NCBI RefSeq assembly: GCF_019112545.1
Contig: NW_025064903.1
Location: 368,905 to 432,904, forward strand
From: Guyanagaster necrorhizus
Lineage: Eukaryota; Basidiomycota; Agaricomycetes; Agaricales; Physalacriaceae
Length of the DNA: 64,000 nt
Reading direction: 5' to 3'
Shown: in pieces, positions 46,891 through 56,917 of the stretch
Numbering within the stretch: position 1 is the stretch's first letter
Layout of the letters: each line of letters begins with the position of its first letter
Position numbers and translations under genes: made by a program
The notes under the pieces: model-generated
The model's database searches: none
Told to the model about the DNA's origin: nothing
What the model saw: the letters and a program-made list of their open reading frames with translations, nothing else

Positions 46891-48086
46891 TCAATATCTG
46901 CTTTTCGGATGCTTACTCAGAGGTAGATCCCGGAGGGCTCTTGGTCTCGGCTTGGGCATCTGAGGAAGATCACCGAAAGGCGGCCTTGATAGTATGATTT
47001 GTCCCGAGTGAACCAACGAGAAAGTCAGCACAGAGAGAACCGTTCCCTAAAAATATGAAAAGTAAAAAAAAACAAACGTTGTGAAACTAAAAAAAAAAAA
47101 TCGGACTCACAGCTGGAAGCTCCAAAGCCCACACAGCACCGTACGCACCTAATGGTAGTAACACGTTTGCGATGGAAATTGTACCATCGTCTTCAGGCGA
47201 GAACGGGACAGAGCTGAGCTATACGCCATGAGACCGAATACAATGGGATTTTCAACATGGAACACATACCTTCGACTGGGAGAAAAGTGCACCCACAAGC
47301 GCAAGATTCATCCACATCGGCGACGCAGCCGTCAAATCCATCGACCACGGTCCCCCTCCCTGCGTCAACTGCACCACCGGAAGCACACACATAGCATTCA
47401 CCCCCCACGTCGCGCTCGTCCACATGAACGCCCTCAGAGCCATACCGACAGAATTCCTCGTCAAGCTGATCGCGTATCTTTCCTCGAACCTCTGGAACTC
47501 CCTCACCGACCGTGTGGGGTCCTTGATGCTTTCGATGCGCCCAAACTCTTGTCCCACGCCTGAGAGCCGCTTGTATGCGCTCGCGTCTACGAACCAGGGG
47601 GCGACGAGCGCTCGTGAGAGGGCGGCACCGAATACGATGGTCCAGAACCAGGACCAGCCAGTGGTGTAGTTGAAGACCTCTAGGAAAGCTTGGTAGAGGC
47701 CGGCTGGAGTGTAACCTGCGAGACCTAGGGATACTAGGTCGCCTGGCTGGAGGGGTGCAATCACATCCATAGGGAGGATTTCACCAAGCGAAGTGGTGAC
47801 CTGAGGGAGTACCGCATCTTTCTGAGGTAGAGAGGAGAACGGCCATAGAGAAAACGCGCGGCATGAAGGCGGATAAACAGCGGGCTGGATTGTTTTGGAT
47901 GGTAAGGATATCGTCTTTTCTGAACGGAATCATTTACAATGATAATGAAGACAGAAATTAGCGACTAACCGGCGCCGAAATTATTGGAAACGAAGAGATG
48001 AACATTCTTTGTCCGCGTCTCGAGTTGGACATTGAAGACGTGACAAGCTGTGGCCGGACGTTAACCACGCGAGGCAGTCTATGCAT
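46891..48086 (-). CDS. Oxa1/YidC/Cox18-family mitochondrial inner-membrane insertase
   Basis: This protein would insert proteins such as cytochrome oxidase subunits into the mitochondrial inner membrane. Four exons (48,086-47,970; 47,914-47,270; 47,218-47,111; 47,046-46,891) give 341 residues. The N-terminus is basic and Ser/Arg-rich without acidic residues (MHRLPRVVNVRP), as in a mitochondrial presequence. Family features are GDLVSLGLAGYTPAGLYQ, the membrane segment WFWTIVFGAALSRALVAPW, GGGPWSMDLTAASP and two late membrane segments. A long basic C-terminal ribosome-binding tail, as in Oxa1 proper, is not seen, which leans towards Cox18. An in-frame ATG at 48,191 would lengthen the presequence. 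The first intron needs the acceptor GAAAAG at 47,915 rather than the nearer TTCAG to keep frame. Confidence 0.72.
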
Positions 48087-48420
48087 ACCGAGACTCGACA
48101 AAAAATAAATTGTGGCGGTCAAGGGCATCCGGAACTTGCCGGCGGCCCGAGGTCGACGTTCGAGTTGCTTTCTATACAGACTTTTTACCATATAAACTTA
48201 ATATCACAGCCTGAAAGCAATACACGGAGAACAATTAAACTATTCTTGTCCAACCCCCCAAATACCTATTTTTCCTTTAATAAATCATTCTCAACACCTT
48301 GTACCGTTGGATAACTCGGCTTTTTTCTACTCCCGAACAGGATTCAAACGAGTCTACCATCGAAAAAGAGGATAGACGAGAACCCCACCAATGAACTGCC
48401 CCTCCGGGGAAAGTGTCATA
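48087..48420. other. intergenic between two minus-strand genes
   Basis: No gene is seen. It holds the promoter side of the insertase gene and the 3' side of the next gene. Confidence 0.45.
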
Positions 48421-49309
48421 TTAACCGGAATAGCCATCGCCAACCTCCCAGACCTCGAGCACCACTAAAAAGCCAATTCCATATGCCGCGCATCCACTGA
48501 ACGCGGCTCCGAATGGTGCACAAGCATATACTACGAAGGGAGCGCTTTTGAAGACGATAAACAGCTGCAGGAAGGCCAAGGCAAAAGTGAGAAGCCAAGA
48601 AGAGCCCTAGGACGAATCCGTGAGCGCCATTTCTGATAGGCCACTGATGGCAGGCCTGCTTCGAACGCACCCGACAAAAGACGTAGAACGACCACAGCAG
48701 ATGTAGTCCTGGGAAACCTCCATAATCATAAGGGTCACTCCCAACCCCAGCAAGCCAATATGGTGGTGAGAAGTATTTGAGCGACGGAATTGGAGAGAAC
48801 GCAATGGAAAGCAGCAGAATAGAGGCCACAGCAAGAAACTGGCGTCCGGTTATATACAACACCTGAAGGAGGGTGTCACCAGTATTGGCGTTGAGGATAA
48901 TGGCGTTTCCCTGGGAGATGATATTTTTATTGGTCGATGGTTTAACGGCTAGAGAGAGGGAGGGAGAGAGAGGGAGACGCGTAACCTGGTACTGTACCGA
49001 GTCAGCACAAGTTTGTAGCCAGAATATATATAACTCGCACCTTTTCTCTGCGACAACATCTATAATGTCGTCGTCGTCGATAATATTTCCGGCTTTAGCG
49101 ACTTCCTTGTTAGCCGCCGCAGCTGGAGTAGTGGACGAATCAGGAGCGCCGGCGGGAGGAAACATAGTGAAGACAGAGATCCCGTCGCGACATTGCCCGG
49201 TCTTTACACCCATGGAACCTTTGCTTGCAACTGTTTTCGTACAAGTCTGAGGATCCAAGGGTTGTCGAATGATGAACAAGTGACGTGCCCCGCCGTAAGC
49301 TAGTACCAT
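48421..49309 (-). pseudogene. multi-pass membrane protein with shifting reading frame
   Basis: The function is not recognised. The N-terminal part (49,309 to about 49,040) holds two cysteines and an acidic run (IIDDDDIIDVV), followed by introns with GTGCGA...TACAG and ...CTCTCTAG signals. From 48,910 four hydrophobic stretches follow: YITGRQFLAVASILLLSIAF; then, in a second frame, GLLGLGVTLMIMEVSQDYI; then, in a third, VVVLRLLSGAFEAGLPSVAY; then LTFALAFLQLFIVF and AYGIGFLVVLEVWEV to the TAA at 48,421-48,423. Adjacent pieces fit one four-helix protein but lie in different frames without intron signals of normal length between them. Either the gene is damaged by single-base indels or the assembly has indels here. 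Uninterrupted use of the first frame would end at 48,416 with a less plausible C-terminus. Confidence 0.4.
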
Positions 49310-50665
49310 GACTTGTGAAGTCTCGATCGATTCTGACGCATACCTGTCGGTTCCTGGGATCCGACCATGTCAGAGTTACAAGTAAAGTTTATATTCAATA
49401 GCACCCCACAACGCGTCCGTTAGTTAGGGCTAACATGATGAAAAGGCTCGTAACAATATTGCTCCGTCGCGCCAGTCCACATGGTCTGGAATAAGCTTTA
49501 CATCAGGAAAAAGTTCACAGACAATACAAGAACGCACCTCGCTGTGATGAAGCATAGAAGCAATCCTCTATGAATCTCGCGAATAGGATACAGCGGGAAA
49601 GGTAGGTTTAGAATTAAGGATACGCAAGTCGATCAGTTTTTATTGAGGTGGTGGGTTTCAGCCTATACCGTCTTAGTTGCCGCCACACGACCTTGGATCC
49701 ACAACAGGCATAGGGGCAATCAAGGAGGGTATAGGTGTGGTGTAAAGTTGGATATGTTTGTCGTTCAAGACTTGACTGACGTGGTGAGTGCAGACACCAC
49801 TGGAGTCCGGCTAGAAGCAATAAAAGAATTACTCTTTGTCTTCCGGCGTTTGCTCATGCCATGGCGATCGATACGGCGTCAACTTTATAAGGACCCATCG
49901 CGAACGAAGCTGGAGATCCAGGCGCTACCGCCTATTCAGCATATGTCAGTGGTAAACTATCCGAATGCCGGATGTAGTAAACGACGAACCTCTTGTATCT
50001 GTCTTCTGCTGTCGCCACGAGAGCTCATCTAGTTGTGTTCTATCTCGAGAATGCCATTCCGGGAGACCCGAGGTCACGGTGTACGAGTGGAAGAATGGAA
50101 GCAGCACCTCCTAATGGACACCATCTGGTGCAGTGCTATTTGAACGACGACATGGAGCGGAACCTGACGTTGACCTTCACAGAGAGAAAAGAAAACACGT
50201 TAAGCCATAGTACACTTCGTCGTATTCCAACGACGTATTCTCGGTGTAATTCGTGCGGCGTTGGAAATATATGTTCAGCTTCACCGGCTGTTTCCGGCCT
50301 CAGTCAGGTGTTACTCTTGTTCGTTCCTCTTCTTCGCCAGCCAGTAGTATCTTCGCTACGTGTTTTGCTTCCATTGAAATTCGCGGATAACGGAATCTCA
50401 CAACGTGGCGTATACTGCTATCTCAAGAATGTAAACTCTTCATCACCGATTTGACGTTGACCTCTCGGTGGGGATATCTTTCAAGGCAACCATTGGCCAC
50501 AAGGATCTACAGCAGAGCCATTCCAAGAAAGCAAGCCTATATTTTGCCGTCATACATCTATCTATCTATAATTACAACACTCGGTACGTATCAATGCATA
50601 TCCGGAATCAGAACATGCTCTAAATTCTATCTCTAGATCTATTTATTGCAGCCGCAGAGTTCTCA
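49310..50665. other. region without a gene model
   Basis: Plus-strand open stretches at 49,643-50,032 and 49,993-50,454 overlap in different frames and carry no known domain. The second has a few features of extracellular fungal proteins (several Cys, Thr/Ser-rich) but no signal peptide. I cannot support a gene here; a fast-evolving or broken gene is possible. Confidence 0.35.
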
Positions 50666-51776
50666 TTACTGGATGATGCTTTCGCCGGCGATACGGGCCA
50701 TGGTGTACACAGCGTGGTCAGGAAGAGATCCCTTATCCGTATGGATATCAGTCTGCGAAGCCTCTCGCGAGAGACTAGGTGTATGGAGAGGTGTATCTTC
50801 CGGCGTGGGGATAGCAGACTCGGGATAATCGCGACCGGGTGGTTGGGTGATGAGCAATGAAATCGAGCCATCCTCATTGCGATGGGGCCGGACGCTAGAA
50901 TGGGGGGTAAGAATATATAGTACCCAACAAGTTTGGCTGAACGATAATTACTGGCTCAGGTCTTCAACCAGGAAGTGCGGGTGCTCCTTTTCCAGACTCT
51001 CGCGCGTGTGGGATGTGCAAGTTGCGAGTACGAAGCAGCCTGCTGCTTTTCCTGAACGAATGCCGGTGGGAGCGTCTTCAACGACGATACCTGTCATGTG
51101 ACTCGATTGTCAGTTGAATCTTGGGGAGGACGAAACACCCGTACAATCGGAAGGCGCGATCTCGTTGAGCTTAGCGCCCAGCAAGTATGGATCCGGGGCT
51201 GGCTTTCCTTGCTTCACGCTCTCGGCGGTGACGAAGTGGTTGGGAATCCTGAGACCAGCTGCAGGAAGTGCCTTGGAGGCGTAGAATGTCGTTGCTGACA
51301 AGCCATCATTAAAAGCACCAAAGCATCGTAGAGACCCTACAAGACGTGCAAACACTCCATCCCTGATCCTCATCCGGTCGTCCACACTGGATCCCGTCCA
51401 GAAGCTTCTTCACCCCAGGCAGAGCGATAATACCACCGCCTGGTTTCGATGCATTGGCGAGGATGGCTTCCTCGAATCTCACGACCTCGGATTTAAGTTT
51501 TTCCTCGTCGGTGATTTTACACCATTTTCGAAGAGCGTCGATGGTGCGGTAACCGTGGGCGGACCGAAGGATATCGTCAAGGTCAAGAAAGTCGTAGCCT
51601 GTTGATTTGAGGAGATTCCATGCTGCGGTTACGGCTGGTGATGAGTCGATGAGCGTTCCGTCCATGCTGGAAAAATAACGGTGAGCAAAAATGATTGGTT
51701 GGTGCCGATAGCATACTGACTCGAATAAGACTGCTTTGGTCTTCATCAGAACAGTTGATACCGGTGAGGAGGTCAT
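50666..51776 (-). CDS. GPP1: HAD-superfamily sugar-phosphate phosphatase, Gpp/Dog type (probable glycerol-3-phosphatase)
   Basis: It would hydrolyse glycerol-3-phosphate to glycerol or a related sugar phosphate in the cytosol. Five exons (51,776-51,721; 51,666-51,341; 51,294-51,139; 51,090-50,952; 50,894-50,666) give 301 residues. HAD motifs are DMDGT at residues 19-23, WSVCTSS as motif II, the KQGKPAPDPYL Lys of motif III and VEDAPTGIRSGKAAG as motif IV. AHGYRTIDAL matches the cap region of yeast Gpp1/Dog1 (HGWRTYDAI). The enzyme core is followed by a Ser/Thr/Pro-rich tail of about 65 residues (TPEDTPLHTPSLS) not present in yeast Gpp1. A short insertion (CGRPDE) precedes motif II. Substrate choice between glycerol-3-phosphate and 2-deoxyglucose-6-phosphate cannot be read. 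The head-to-head glycerol-3-phosphate dehydrogenase favours the former. Confidence 0.8.
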
Positions 51777-52296
51777 GATGGGAGTTCTGATGGAGGTTCC
51801 AGCATGCAAACGGCGCAAAGTTCAAGTTATATCGCCAGCCTCGTTTGGAAATAAATCAGATTTAGGAGCCCACCCACGTTTGACTCTTGTTGTGATGATC
51901 CCCGTTGGTTACTCATTTCGAATCCGCCCTTGTTCCACCATGCCGGCGCAGTATGAGCTCCACATCAGATTTTGACAAGCCGGCTCCACGATTGGGACAT
52001 AAAAAGGGCGTGATGGGATTGGAGCAGCCGAGAGAGGCACACCCGACGATTGCCAAGGGCCGAGGACAGATGCATACGACTGCCGCTTTATGACGAAATT
52101 GCGGTTGGAAATGACACCTATTTTTAGCTCGCTATGACCACTCGGAGGCGGCCTCTCACATCTTTAACTCGTTTCCCATATAGAAGACACTGACACCACT
52201 GCTTCCAAGTCCCACTCCCACTCTCTTTATTTTTTTTTACGTTTCATACCCATATCTGCCAGGCCCTTCCCACGAACCTGCAGATACTAGAACAAC
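51777..52296. promoter_or_regulatory. shared divergent promoter of the phosphatase and glycerol-3-phosphate dehydrogenase genes
   Basis: The 520 bases separate the two start codons. A long pyrimidine-rich tract (about 52,200-52,245) lies just before the dehydrogenase ATG, as is common in basidiomycete promoters. One TGACG half-site of the CRE type is at about 52,091-52,095. I find no CCCCT/AGGGG stress element in either orientation. Shared control by osmotic signals is an inference from gene content only. Confidence 0.5.
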
Positions 52297-53959
52297 ATGT
52301 CTTCCTCTGCTTCGTCCTCGCCTACATTCAACGGCAACCACACACCCATGTCTGGTCTATCTTCCCCCGACTCCTCTCGCCCGCCTTCTCCCCTCCTGCG
52401 ACCACTCTCCAAGCCACCGCAGTCCAAACGCGGACTTCCTTCCAAGCCCTTCGGCTTCAACTCCCTCAGCGGGGCCAGCATGAGCTTTACGACCATAGCT
52501 TCGAAGAAACAGACCAAGCCCATCACCCCCGAAACACCGCCCGACTCTTCCTCCGACGGTGAATCTGACGAAATGCCCAAGCCGATAATGGTACGCAGGA
52601 CCAGCTCGGCAGCGATGGCTCCCTTTATCACCAAGTTCGAACCGTACGAACCGGAGGAGTACGTCATCGATAAGAAAAGCGGTACGAAGAGCCCTGCGCG
52701 CCTAGAGAAAATCGCGATCGTCGGGTCTGGGAGCTGGGGTACTGCGCTTGCGCGTGTTGCTGCATTGAACGCGGCCGAGCGGGAGGGATTTGATCCCGAG
52801 GTCAGGATATGGGTTAGGGAGCATGAGGTCGGTTTTTGCGTCCTTCTCCCTTTATTCTGTTTATTTACTTGTACTGCTCATTCCTTACTAGATACCCGGA
52901 CGAGGCAAGCTCACGGAGATATTCAACCGGACGCACCGGAACGAGAGGTACCTGCCCGATGTCGATCTTCCCGAGAACCTCGTTGCGGTGCCCAGCCTGA
53001 AGGAAACCGTGCGGGGCGCGACGCTCATTCTGATCGTCGTGCCGCACCAGTACCTTCCTGGCATCCTCGAAGAGCTCAAGGAACCCGGTCTGATCAGCTC
53101 GGGGGCCCGAGCCATCTCAGCGATCAAAGGAGTAGAAGTCGTGATCCAGAAGGGCGCGCCTCAAGGGACCGCCCGCATCTACACGTACCCCTCAGTCATC
53201 GAGAAGGAGCTTGGTATCCCATGCACGGCCCTCGGGGGCGCCAACATCGCGCTCGACGTCGGACGGGGGGAGTTCTGCGAGACGACTATCGGTGTGCTGA
53301 GCGCGAAAGACGCGGCGCTGTGGCATGCTGTATTTGATGGCCCCACATTTAGGGTGCACCCCATCGAAGACGTGGCAGGTGTCAGCCTGAGTGGAGCGCT
53401 CAAGAACGTTGTTGCGCTCGCGGCAGGATTTGTAGATGGGATGGGTCTCGGGGGTAATAATAAAGCCGCGATTTTGAGGATTGGGCTTTTGGAGATGTCC
53501 ACGTTCACGTTGGAGTTTTTTCCTGGGAGTTCCCCGTTGACGTTTTCGCATCACTCTGCTGGTATGTGCGATGTTTTTTTTTTCCGTTGTGTTCTTTGCT
53601 GATGGGGGGTGTAGGTGTGGCGGACCTTATTACAACGTCGTTTGGTGGTCGTAATCGTAAATGTGCTGAGGCGTTTATCAAGAGCAAGCCTGAGTATTCT
53701 GGAGGTTCGTTCGTTCGCTTCGTGCCATCTTTTTTCTCTCCGACTGACAAAAGTTAAACCAGAGCAACGAGGCAAGACTTTCGAGCAACTCGAAAAGGAA
53801 CTTCTGAACGGGCAGAAACTCCAAGGAACACTCACTTCACGAGAAGTGTTCGAGTTCCTGGAGGCGCGAGGACGCTTGGAGGGATACCCGCTTTTCGAGA
53901 AGGTGTATAGGATCTCCTTTGAGGAGATGGACCCGAAGAGATTATTCGAAGATCTCTAG
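52297..53959 (+). CDS. GPD1: NAD-dependent glycerol-3-phosphate dehydrogenase
   Basis: The enzyme reduces dihydroxyacetone phosphate to glycerol-3-phosphate with NADH and supplies glycerol for osmotic balance and lipid synthesis; it is cytosolic and may be peroxisomal. Four exons (52,297-52,827; 52,892-53,561; 53,615-53,704; 53,763-53,959) give 495 residues. The NAD motif GSGSWG is at residues 143-148. The catalytic-domain signature SGALKNVVALAAGFVDGMGL followed by GGNNKAAILRIG carries the catalytic Lys and the substrate-binding Asn/Arg region. The dehydrogenase core fits the family, but an N-terminal extension of about 100 residues rich in Ser, Pro and Thr precedes it, longer than in yeast Gpd1 (391 residues). 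The ATG at 52,297 follows AACAAC, and no later ATG would keep the conserved start of the core while removing all of the extension except those at residues 62, 92 or 107. Confidence 0.93.
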
Positions 53960-54366
53960 GATTCGTCGGTAGAATGTTTTTCAGTTATAGATTTCATAGA
54001 GAAGATAGAATTCTAGACACATCCGCTGGTGCGGGTAGCTTGTATCTATAGCGATTGTAGTGTACTTGACATAGATCTAGATGGTTATGTGCCCATATGG
54101 TTCAAATTTTATCTGATACCAATCGATAACCATTATTATTCCGACAAGATTGCAGCCGTCTTCCGGCTACAGACTGATGGGTACAGCAACCGTGTTCGCC
54201 GATGTTGGCCGCTGTGGGTCAATATGGGTCCAGGGCCGATATGCATGAACTGAAATTCGAGGAAGGCTACGTGAACGATAATAGGACTAAAACCATAGTC
54301 TTGCTGTGAAGATAAATCACGAGAATGTACAACCTTGTTTACAATTACATAAAGGAAGATAGTCCT
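53960..54366. other. intergenic between converging genes
   Basis: The dehydrogenase and the F-box gene converge here. No gene was found; AT-rich 3' flanks on both sides. Confidence 0.5.
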
Positions 54367-55605
54367 CTACTTCTCCCCTATCAAGTACATCACTTCGTCG
54401 AAAGAGCGTTGTAGCACCTTGCAATGGACCTCTAACCTATTCACCAAACGTAACCGGGGGAGTGCATTAAGAATGAACCCACGTGTTATTTCGAGCAAAT
54501 CCGAATCGGGCTTCCTCGGGTACCATTGGACTCCGTAGCCCACCCAGATACAAAGAGTCGTATCAGCGAACCTCGGCGTCGTCGTCATCAGAGAATCCAA
54601 CGACGACCATACGCTCTCGTCAACTGCACGCTGGAGGAAGCTCCTATCAAACTTCCCGGACGGCGAGCAAGCGATATTTATTTGAGATGTCCTGACGGGG
54701 CCTTTTCCGGATCGCAGGCAGTCGATAAACCATTTCATGCTGATGAGCGCTATTCTGTCGTTCCTGCTAACTTCGAAGATCAGGAAGGGCACATGCAGCA
54801 TCTCCAATTTGTGCATCGGACGAGAGCTTGACTCTGAGGAGTAATGATGGTCAAGAGCCGTGAGGTTGAACGCAGCAAAATGGAACTCACCATAATCATG
54901 AGGCTGGTAGATGTGTAGTCTTTGCAGGATCCCGTTGGGACTTTCGAGAAGCCGTTGGCATTCATGCAGCCGTGTTAGCTGGAACGATGCTAGCTTTATG
55001 CGGCGCAATGCGTGCAGGGAAAATAGCTGTTTATCCAGACACAAAGGGACGAAGTTACAGGAGATCGACAAATCTTCTATTGAGAGTACGGTACCCTGGT
55101 CGATTTGTTCCATACTAGTCGTCGGGATCCTAGCGGAGGAAAAATCGAGATGCCTTAGAGCTGGGTAACATCTCAGAAATTTAGGTAGGTCCTCGGGATA
55201 GAAAATAACGGCCCTTAGAGTCAGTGATGTAAGAGGACACGACAACAAGGCAGCGGGAATTTTCTTGATGTCATAGTTTTCGGTATACATAGCCAGGTTG
55301 AGTGTGTGAACGTTGGGAAGGGGAAACCTTCGTAGCAGTTGCTCGAGGCTCGCCCTGAACCCCGCGTTGTCCCATAGAGTGAGAAAGAAGTTTTGGACGA
55401 GGCGTGGAATATCCGGCGACCGTATGCATGAATCATGGAACCCTGAGACAGAACGCTCAGTCGCCAGATAAAGTGAGCGGAAGAAGTGGACTTTGGCCTG
55501 AGAGTGTAGGGAGCGTGATACGCATAGAAGGGCGCGAAGACTGCGGCGGTCGTTGCGGAGGACATCTACTATAGCGTCCACGAGTTCTTGAGGGAGACGA
55601 TCCAT
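54367..55605 (-). CDS. F-box-like protein, paralogue 1
   Basis: An uninterrupted reading of 412 residues without introns. It begins with an F-box-like helix set (MDRLPQELVDAIVDVL, then SLRALLCVSRSLHSQAKVHFF), which in SCF ubiquitin ligases would bind Skp1. The rest consists of irregular leucine-rich segments (PNVHTLNLAMY, LTSLTLRAVIFYPEDLPKFL, ALRHLDFSSARI) typical of the large mushroom F-box families with unknown targets. Two relatives lie at 60,122 and 61,621, with the same overall order: F-box, an early P-x-x-V block, a GPP-like linker, a heads-towards-C-terminus region. The start codon is in good context (ATCCATGG on the plus strand). Confidence 0.85.
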   Translation of the reverse strand: MDRLPQELVDAIVDVLRNDRRSLRALLCVSRSLHSQAKVHFFRSLYLATERSVSGFHDSCIRSPDIPRLVQNFFLTLWDNAGFRASLEQLLRRFPLPNVHTLNLAMYTENYDIKKIPAALLSCPLTSLTLRAVIFYPEDLPKFLRCYPALRHLDFSSARIPTTSMEQIDQGTVLSIEDLSISCNFVPLCLDKQLFSLHALRRIKLASFQLTRLHECQRLLESPNGILQRLHIYQPHDYGEFHFAAFNLTALDHHYSSESSSRPMHKLEMLHVPFLIFEVSRNDRIALISMKWFIDCLRSGKGPVRTSQINIACSPSGKFDRSFLQRAVDESVWSSLDSLMTTTPRFADTTLCIWVGYGVQWYPRKPDSDLLEITRGFILNALPRLRLVNRLEVHCKVLQRSFDEVMYLIGEK

Positions 55606-56917
55606 GGCTACTAGAGTTAAAAACGATTTTATCGATTCGTCAGGGTTTCAGGAAGAAATATGACATTGAACACTACAAACATCGCTGCAGGGGATGTCTC
55701 GGATTGCTTGTTTACGGTGCACCGTGCAGATGGTTAGAATGACAGTGTTGAAAAATAACAAGGAAGGAATAGAGAAAAGGGGCTCGGAATAGGATGATGG
55801 TGGTAAGAAATGAAAAGAGGTACAACACAATATTCGACGGTTTGTTTTACCAAGCATCACTGTCTTCGATCAAGTGGACTCCGCACTCAACGTTGGACAT
55901 CCTCTATATAAATTTACCAGGTGGCCACTCGATCCTTTCCTATACCATCACTAGTCAGCTCCATATATCTTCCTCGGCAGCCTGGTAGCCAAGCCCCTCT
56001 AACGAGGAGAAAGGGACCCAGTTCAGGTCTACTTCCTCGGTCATACAGGGCCGTCTTGCAAACTCTCAAAGGCCCTTATAGATTTATCTGGTCAATAACT
56101 GCTTCTGTCTTCCAATATCGGAGCTAGAGCACTCTGCCTTATCGTCGATCTGAAGATTTCCTAGTCTTTGCCTCGTTCTTCTGTTACCAGTATCCGATTT
56201 TTCTGTGAACCACCTATGCTTGGCCCTTTGGTTCTATTGACATTCGGTGTGCTAGACATTTTACAATATTTGAGACCCTGGAGGTCCAGGAAATCGGAAT
56301 GGTGACTTCCATTCTTATGGCGCACGTGCCACATCGGCAGAGTAATGCCGGAAAACCGTCTTAAGGACCCCAGAGACCTCTTTGGCTGTGTTTCTTCCTT
56401 TTCTCATTCTCTACTTTTTTCTGTGCGTCCCGTGATTCTTAACAGATGATAGCTCTATACAACGCTTTGTTATGATGCACCTTGTAACGTCAGAACCTAG
56501 CGAGAGCCACCGGAAACGTCGGAAGGGAAGAAGGTGGCGCAATGGCAGGCGTGGGAAGATCATTGTCGGTGTTCGAGGTCCCCTCCCGTGGTTTTTCACA
56601 AAAGGCGTGATTCCCATGTGACGACCTCCCCAAGTCAGCACCCCCCCCCACTTTACCGCGACGCGACCAGTATTTGCTGCTCGTCGTCGACGACAGCGAA
56701 CAAACTTTCTGCAATATCATTCCATTGCTGACCTTTCGTCACTTATCCCCGTTTCTGCGCACATCGTAACCTTGGTTGATAACCAGCCCCAGTCTCAGGT
56801 CAGTGCCATCTATTGAATACGCCGTGCGCCGATGATATTGACCCTATCGACCGCTCATATCTCTTAGAGGCCCTCAAGAAGAGCTTTCAAGCATAATTCT
56901 GTTCACGGTCAACCACC
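55606..56917. other. intergenic between divergent F-box and bHLH genes
   Basis: The 1.3 kb hold no supported gene; open stretches are below 80 codons and without domains. A C run at 56,639-56,649 and a CT-rich block lie upstream of the bHLH gene. Confidence 0.5.

Noticed and set aside
52287..52667. 126-codon Glu/Gly-rich minus reading opposite the dehydrogenase start
   Set aside because: It is the complement of the Ser/Pro-rich N-terminal extension of the dehydrogenase; a composition artefact.
53179..53554. Two minus readings opposite the dehydrogenase core
   Set aside because: Antisense shadows of a conserved enzyme.
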